Positions 53,701 through 59,700 of a stretch of DNA of 64,000 nt are shown here, piece after piece. The stretch is from Trochalopteron elliotii (Eukaryota > Chordata > Aves > Passeriformes > Leiothrichidae): NCBI GenBank assembly GCA_024734555.1, contig JANPWX010000009.1:354416-418415 (forward strand), written 5' to 3'. The notes under the pieces are model-generated. The model saw only the letters and a program-made list of their open reading frames with translations. It was not told where the DNA came from and did no database searches. The position numbers and the translations under genes were made by a program. Positions within the stretch are counted from its first letter, which is position 1, and each line of letters begins with the position of its first letter.

Positions 53701-56700
53701 CCTTGTGCCTCTGCTTGTTCCACAGATCACCCAGGCTTCCACTACAGCCCTGAGGGAGAAATGAAATCTTCATACCAGCCTAAGGAAGGCACTACTCCTC
53801 ACAGAGTGAGAAGGAAATCAGGTGAATAGACTCATTTACGCCCTAGATGACAAAAGGAAAAACAAGCAGGGTTGATTGAGGGGTGGATTAGGCTGGGCAC
53901 ATTGAATTGGTTTTCAATCTGCACTCTGGGCAGATCTAACAGGATTAAATATCTTAAACTATTTGTTGGTTTTGTATTTTTTTTTTAAATCTGCTGTTTG
54001 CATTTAATTTAAGGAATATACATTTATAATGGTGGGTGTATAAAGAACAGTTGGTACTCTCTAATAGATTAAAGTGCATATGTGGGAAAGCCAGTCACAT
54101 TATTTAAATCTGACATCCTCCCTTACTGCAGTTATTATTGTCTCAGAAGTGGTTCCATACTGATTATGATAGGTTTATTATTTCAAAACGTGATTACTGT
54201 CTGTACTTAGTGTAATGTTTGCTTTATGGATAATAGAGATTTGAGAGGTGCTTTTGCTGACTTAGGGCTTTTTTTGCCCTCCTAGCTCAAACATATATCC
54301 ATAATTATTCTCAAAGACACTACCAATGTCTTTCTAGTTGGGTGACTTTGTGTTGCAGTCCCTGTGTTTCCCTCTTTGTTCCTTAAAGACCTTTCCAATT
54401 TGGTGTGTAACGTTGTATAACTGGGAATGACTTAAATAAGGCTCGTGAGAGTATTGATGTAATGATTTAACATACAGCAGAATTTGTGTCTGAAAAGCAG
54501 TCAAGTTCTAATTATGTTTGAGGTATGTTCTTCTTTGTTTCTGAGGAGTTTGCACACCTTTGTTGCATTGGTGCTGCTCTTTCTGTAAAAGGAAGAATAC
54601 AAAATGCTGATCAAAGGGCCTCCTATGTAATCTTCAGCTACTTACACTTTCTAAGCCCATCTAAGACTTTGGTTCCTTATGCATATTTCTAACAGAAAAC
54701 CTCTTAACACCATAGAGCAATAACTGAGGTCTTTTGAAAGCAGGAATCTTAGCATGGGATATAAATTAATGTGTGCCTTGATGAATGGAGGGCAACTGCT
54801 GTTGCATTAAGAAACAAATATGTTCTTTGGTAATACCTGTAGATCTGACAGTTCAACCAATCTTCTTTATGAGGACATTTTGCAGTAAAGAAATTGAAAT
54901 CTGGCTTCACTGCATGGGCTCAGGACCTTGAATTTTTATATACGTGTTATAAAAAGTTGTCCAGGATGCCTACAGCTTTCTTTTGAATGCCACAATGGGT
55001 AAACATGTTGTTGTCTTTTTCAGAACCCTCATCTAGAGCCCATAAAGTTTTGAAGTCAAATGGTAAGATATTTTGTGTACTGTTTACTGGCCTGGTGCCT
55101 CTGTACTTTGTAGAACAACTGAAAGCAGATTCTTTTTTTCTTGTAACTGCCCGTAGATACAGTAGAGGGAGGAAGAGGAATTTGGGGGAAAAAAACCAAA
55201 CCCAAAATGTTCGTGTTTAAAACTAATACCTGCTTTTCCACACTTGGGGATTGGTCCTGTAAACATCCTAAGACCTGAGCACACCAAGTCTTGGCAATTG
55301 TGAACAGTTCCTCAAATCATAGCAGTGCTGCAAAATCAGGGCCTCAAGTGGAACTCTGGTAAAGCTCATGCTGTCTTTGTTTTATCAGAAATCCTGTATA
55401 GTCTGTTTGCTCAGTTGCTGCTGCATCCAACCCCCTTTGGGGAATTCATAATTGGGGTAGCATTGGAACAGGCATTAGACTGACACCAGTTTGATTACTC
55501 ATTGATGTGTTTCTATTTGCAGATGTAAGTCCAGATGTGCAGAAGGTAAGCCATTTCTTAAATTCCTTGTTTTAGACCATTCATATGACTTTAGAGCACA
55601 GTATTTACTGGAGAATCTTCATCTTCTTGGTTGTGTTGACCTTAAGAATGAAAAACCCATGATGTTATTTAGCATCTCAAATAAGATTACTGCAATGAAA
55701 GAAGTAGAAACACAGCTTACTATTTTGGGAATATTTAATAAAGAAAAAATCACCGATCCATATATGGTTGTGGTTTATAATACAGTCCAATCAATTACTA
55801 GTACTATAGGATACTTAAAAATACCACTAGAATCAAGGAAGAGCAGCATATAAAAATAGTGTTTATTCTCTGGATCACATTATCTTTGTGTTTATTAAAT
55901 AAGACTGGAAAATTTCAACTTACTATATATATATATGTATATATATCTCACCAAACAGAGCACATGCAGCTTAAGCAGCTTGTAATGAGCATTTCTAATT
56001 TCTACGTTTTCTGTAAGAATTTGTATTGACATTCCCAGTGCAGTTTGAAAGTCTCATTTTGAATTTCAGGTCTTAGGGTTTTATTTAGGATGTAATTTAA
56101 AAAGTGTATGTGTGTTGAAAACAGAGTACATTAGATATTACTTCATTGTCATGCCATAATATTGAAGCTCAGGATTCAATGGAAATGGGGTCTTTTGCGT
56201 ATATTTTTTCAGTTCTAAATATTATATGGAAAAGTACTGGTTGTTGTACTTATTTCTTTATAAAGAAGTGCATAAATAAGTGTATAAATAAGTTTTTCAG
56301 TGCAACTGACTGACTGTAGGTTAAACATTGCCTCTGAGTCTGATGTAAGAGGATCTTATTAAAATACAGAATCTCTGTAAACTTCTAATTGAAGTTCCAT
56401 GATTTTATGTATATTTTTTTTAAGGGGATGGGCATTGAAGGAACCCTATTATCTCAAGCCGCCAAACTAGGATCAAGTGAAGCCCTGCTGAATTCTAGGA
56501 AAAAGGTTGCACTGGAACCCAGTGGGTTGGAGAGCCAGTTTCAAGGGTCTATTGAACCAGCCTACAGTAGTGATCATGATGAAACTCTTCAGACTTCTGC
56601 AACAGAACAGATCGATGCTGATGATGAAGAAGAGTCTGAACAGGTAGGAAAAAGAGGGGAAAAAATAAAATACTTTTTTCCTGGGGAGAATGGAAGAATG

Positions 56701-59700
56701 ATTAAAATTATATATAAACTAGGCAGGAACGCATTGCAAATGTTTACAACTTTCTCTCCTTAGAAACATTTTTACTTAGGCTTCACACAATACTCACTTG
56801 CATTTTAACAGGGAAGATGTAATAGCCCCTATACAGTGGGAGAAATTCCCCCTGATTGAATTTTACTTAGTTCTTTGCTGTCTTCCAACCTAGTTGTTAC
56901 AGAAAAATTTTACCTCTTGCACACAACTGGCTTTTCCTTGCTTCTTCACCTGATGCCATGAAAAAACCTTTTTAGACCTCATGTAGAGACAGTGTCTTCA
57001 GAGCAAGGACTTGAATGTTAAGTTAAGATTCAGGCACTGCTGCATGTAATGGGATATTTCCTGATCAATGCGCTTCTGGCAGTAGCTATGGAGGTGTGAA
57101 CTTGAACATGAGAAGTTTTGAGTAGGATTTCTGAAAATGAGAGTCTTTATCTCTTACTATTGCACAGATAGTAGTTTTTCTTACTCAGTATGATGCTTCA
57201 CACATACGTAGTACCTTTGAAAGACTAAAAATCCAACTTCACAATTTTATTTGGTTTAGTTGATATTGAGGTCATATCCTTGTGTGGTTTATTTATTTAG
57301 TGAAATATCTGAAACCAGTTATTGAAATTCTTTTTGAAGCTGATTGCATTTCCTCTTTGAAATTACACGATTTGCATTATAAATATTTGACAAAATAGTA
57401 CCTTGAACCAGTGTAGTGCAGTGTCTTGTAATTCTCCCCATTGCCAACATAAATAAGAATGAAAGAATGAGTAAGCACAAAAAATAACACAAAAAATACT
57501 ATTAGCTTAGTGGTTACTGCTGGATGTGGCAATGATACTTTTACAGATTTTATTAGCTCTGAATAATTCTTGTGGCAGTGCTGATAACTCAAAAGCTGTT
57601 TCATCTCCCAGTATAGGTCCCTGACCAGTTCTAGCTCCTAATAATTCCTCCGAACTAGACTGTACAAAGAACTGTGGATTTTATTACCTCTCTCATTTTT
57701 TTCTTTAAAATCACAGCAAAACTCACTGCAGAAGTCAAAAGGGGGAAGAAAAAGACTTAATAGTCAAGCTGCTGAAAATGTTGAAAAACGGAGAAGTCTC
57801 AATCTCAATAAATGTGAAATGCAGGTAAGTAATTATTATTTTTTACTTCTATTTTGCTATGCATTGTAGGTATGTCAAAAAAATCTGTTTTCCTGGGGTT
57901 GACAGATACATAATCATCTGTTTATGTCATGTATCAATGTCCATATCATTAAAATATTCATATCTATGACAAAAGACTCTTTCTTTTGGGGGCTGGGAAA
58001 AACAAGTAACTAGCATTAGAACAAGCATTAGCTAAAGACAAAAGGCATAACCTTTCCTTCTCTCCCCCAAACTCTGGCCAGCAATATCTAAAGCATCCTT
58101 TATGCTGGCATTAGTGAGCACGTGGCCTTGCTGTAAATTAGATCTGGATGAAAACTTACACTAAAAAGAAAAAGAAGTTTTCAGTGGCATGTGCTAGAGA
58201 GCATAAGATTCCTTTCTGCTAGGGTTATAGGCAAGGAAAAGGAGAAGAACAAAACTTCTGGCACAAACCCAGAGTCAGATTAGCTTAATCCAACTGTGAA
58301 ACTGCAGAGTTAGCATAAAAGGTTTAATCTAACTCCTGCCAAACAAATTTGCCTTTAATTACTCATGCATTAACATAAGCTACTGTCTTGTATTTGAAGT
58401 AAGATGTTATTAAACACCAAGAGTGAACTCTGAGCCGTGGTAAGGATTAGGAGGCAAAGTAGTCTGGCACTGCCACCTTGGCTCCCTCACTCTCTGTTGA
58501 GAGACAGCACTTGCCCAGCCCATCTCCACATGATTCCCTGCTGCAGTACACACTGGTGCTGTGGCAGCCATGTGAAAAGAGGGAATTGCTGTATACAAGG
58601 ATATAGGAGACTGTATACAGGGATATGCTAATGTTACCTGCTAATTTCAAATCTCCACAGAGCTCCAAGGACCCTTCAGATGAAGAGTCAATGCAGTTGA
58701 ATACTGATCTTCCATTTTCCTGCACGGCTAGACAACCACAGTCTCCTAGACTATTCAGCACACCCCAGAGCAACTCTCTGATCATGAATATCCTGGGGGG
58801 AAGCACCTCTGTCAGAAACATCTGGACGGACCATCAGATCAGGCAGGCATTGTTCCCCAGCCGGCGCCCACCTTACGAGAATGAAGATGATGAAGACGAC
58901 TACCAGATGTTTGTACCATCAATGTCTACATCCAACACAAGTTCAGCTCCTGGTGGAGAAAGGAGGAGTTCTTCTGGGCGTCCATGCAGCTGGCACTTGG
59001 GGCAAGTGCACCAAAATGAGACTTCCAGCCCCACTCGTCACAAAGTTGTCAGACGGGCCAGTAGTGCTGGTGAAAGCAACACGTGTCCAGCCAGCACCAG
59101 GTGTAAGACAGGGGAGCGTGGTTCTCGAAGGGAAGTGAAGACAGCAGAGGGGAGCAGCAGGAATGCGTATCCCGAATCTTCAGAGGAGCTGACTATCGAT
59201 GATATTGAACATGTTTATGATAATATAAGCTATGAAGACTTAAAGCTGATGGGTCTGACACGAAGGGAGGAGACATGCCGTGGTCCCCGGAGATCAGCTA
59301 GAGACTCTCTGTATGAGGCTGAAAACAAAAGTAGCTCAGATTCAACTTCCAAAAAGAAAACAGCAAATCAAAAGAGGACCTCCATTCATGCTAGTAGGGA
59401 GGAGATACTCCTCAGTAAAGAAGCACCAACTACAAGTTTGGATGAGCTCAGAATTGTTGAAGACAACATCTATGACACCATACTGCTTCCAGAAACATCT
59501 CTATTGAATCAATCTCAATCTCTATTGAATTTTAAATGTGATCCTTTAAAATCCTCTAAAAGGAGGAACTTTTTGGAAAAAGACTTTGCATACTGTGACA
59601 AATTACAACATTTTGTTTCTGAGGAGAGTCTCCAGTTCAGTGAAGATGAAAGTCCTTACCATCGTGTTCCTGTTGACAATGACTATTTGAGTTTAGTAGA

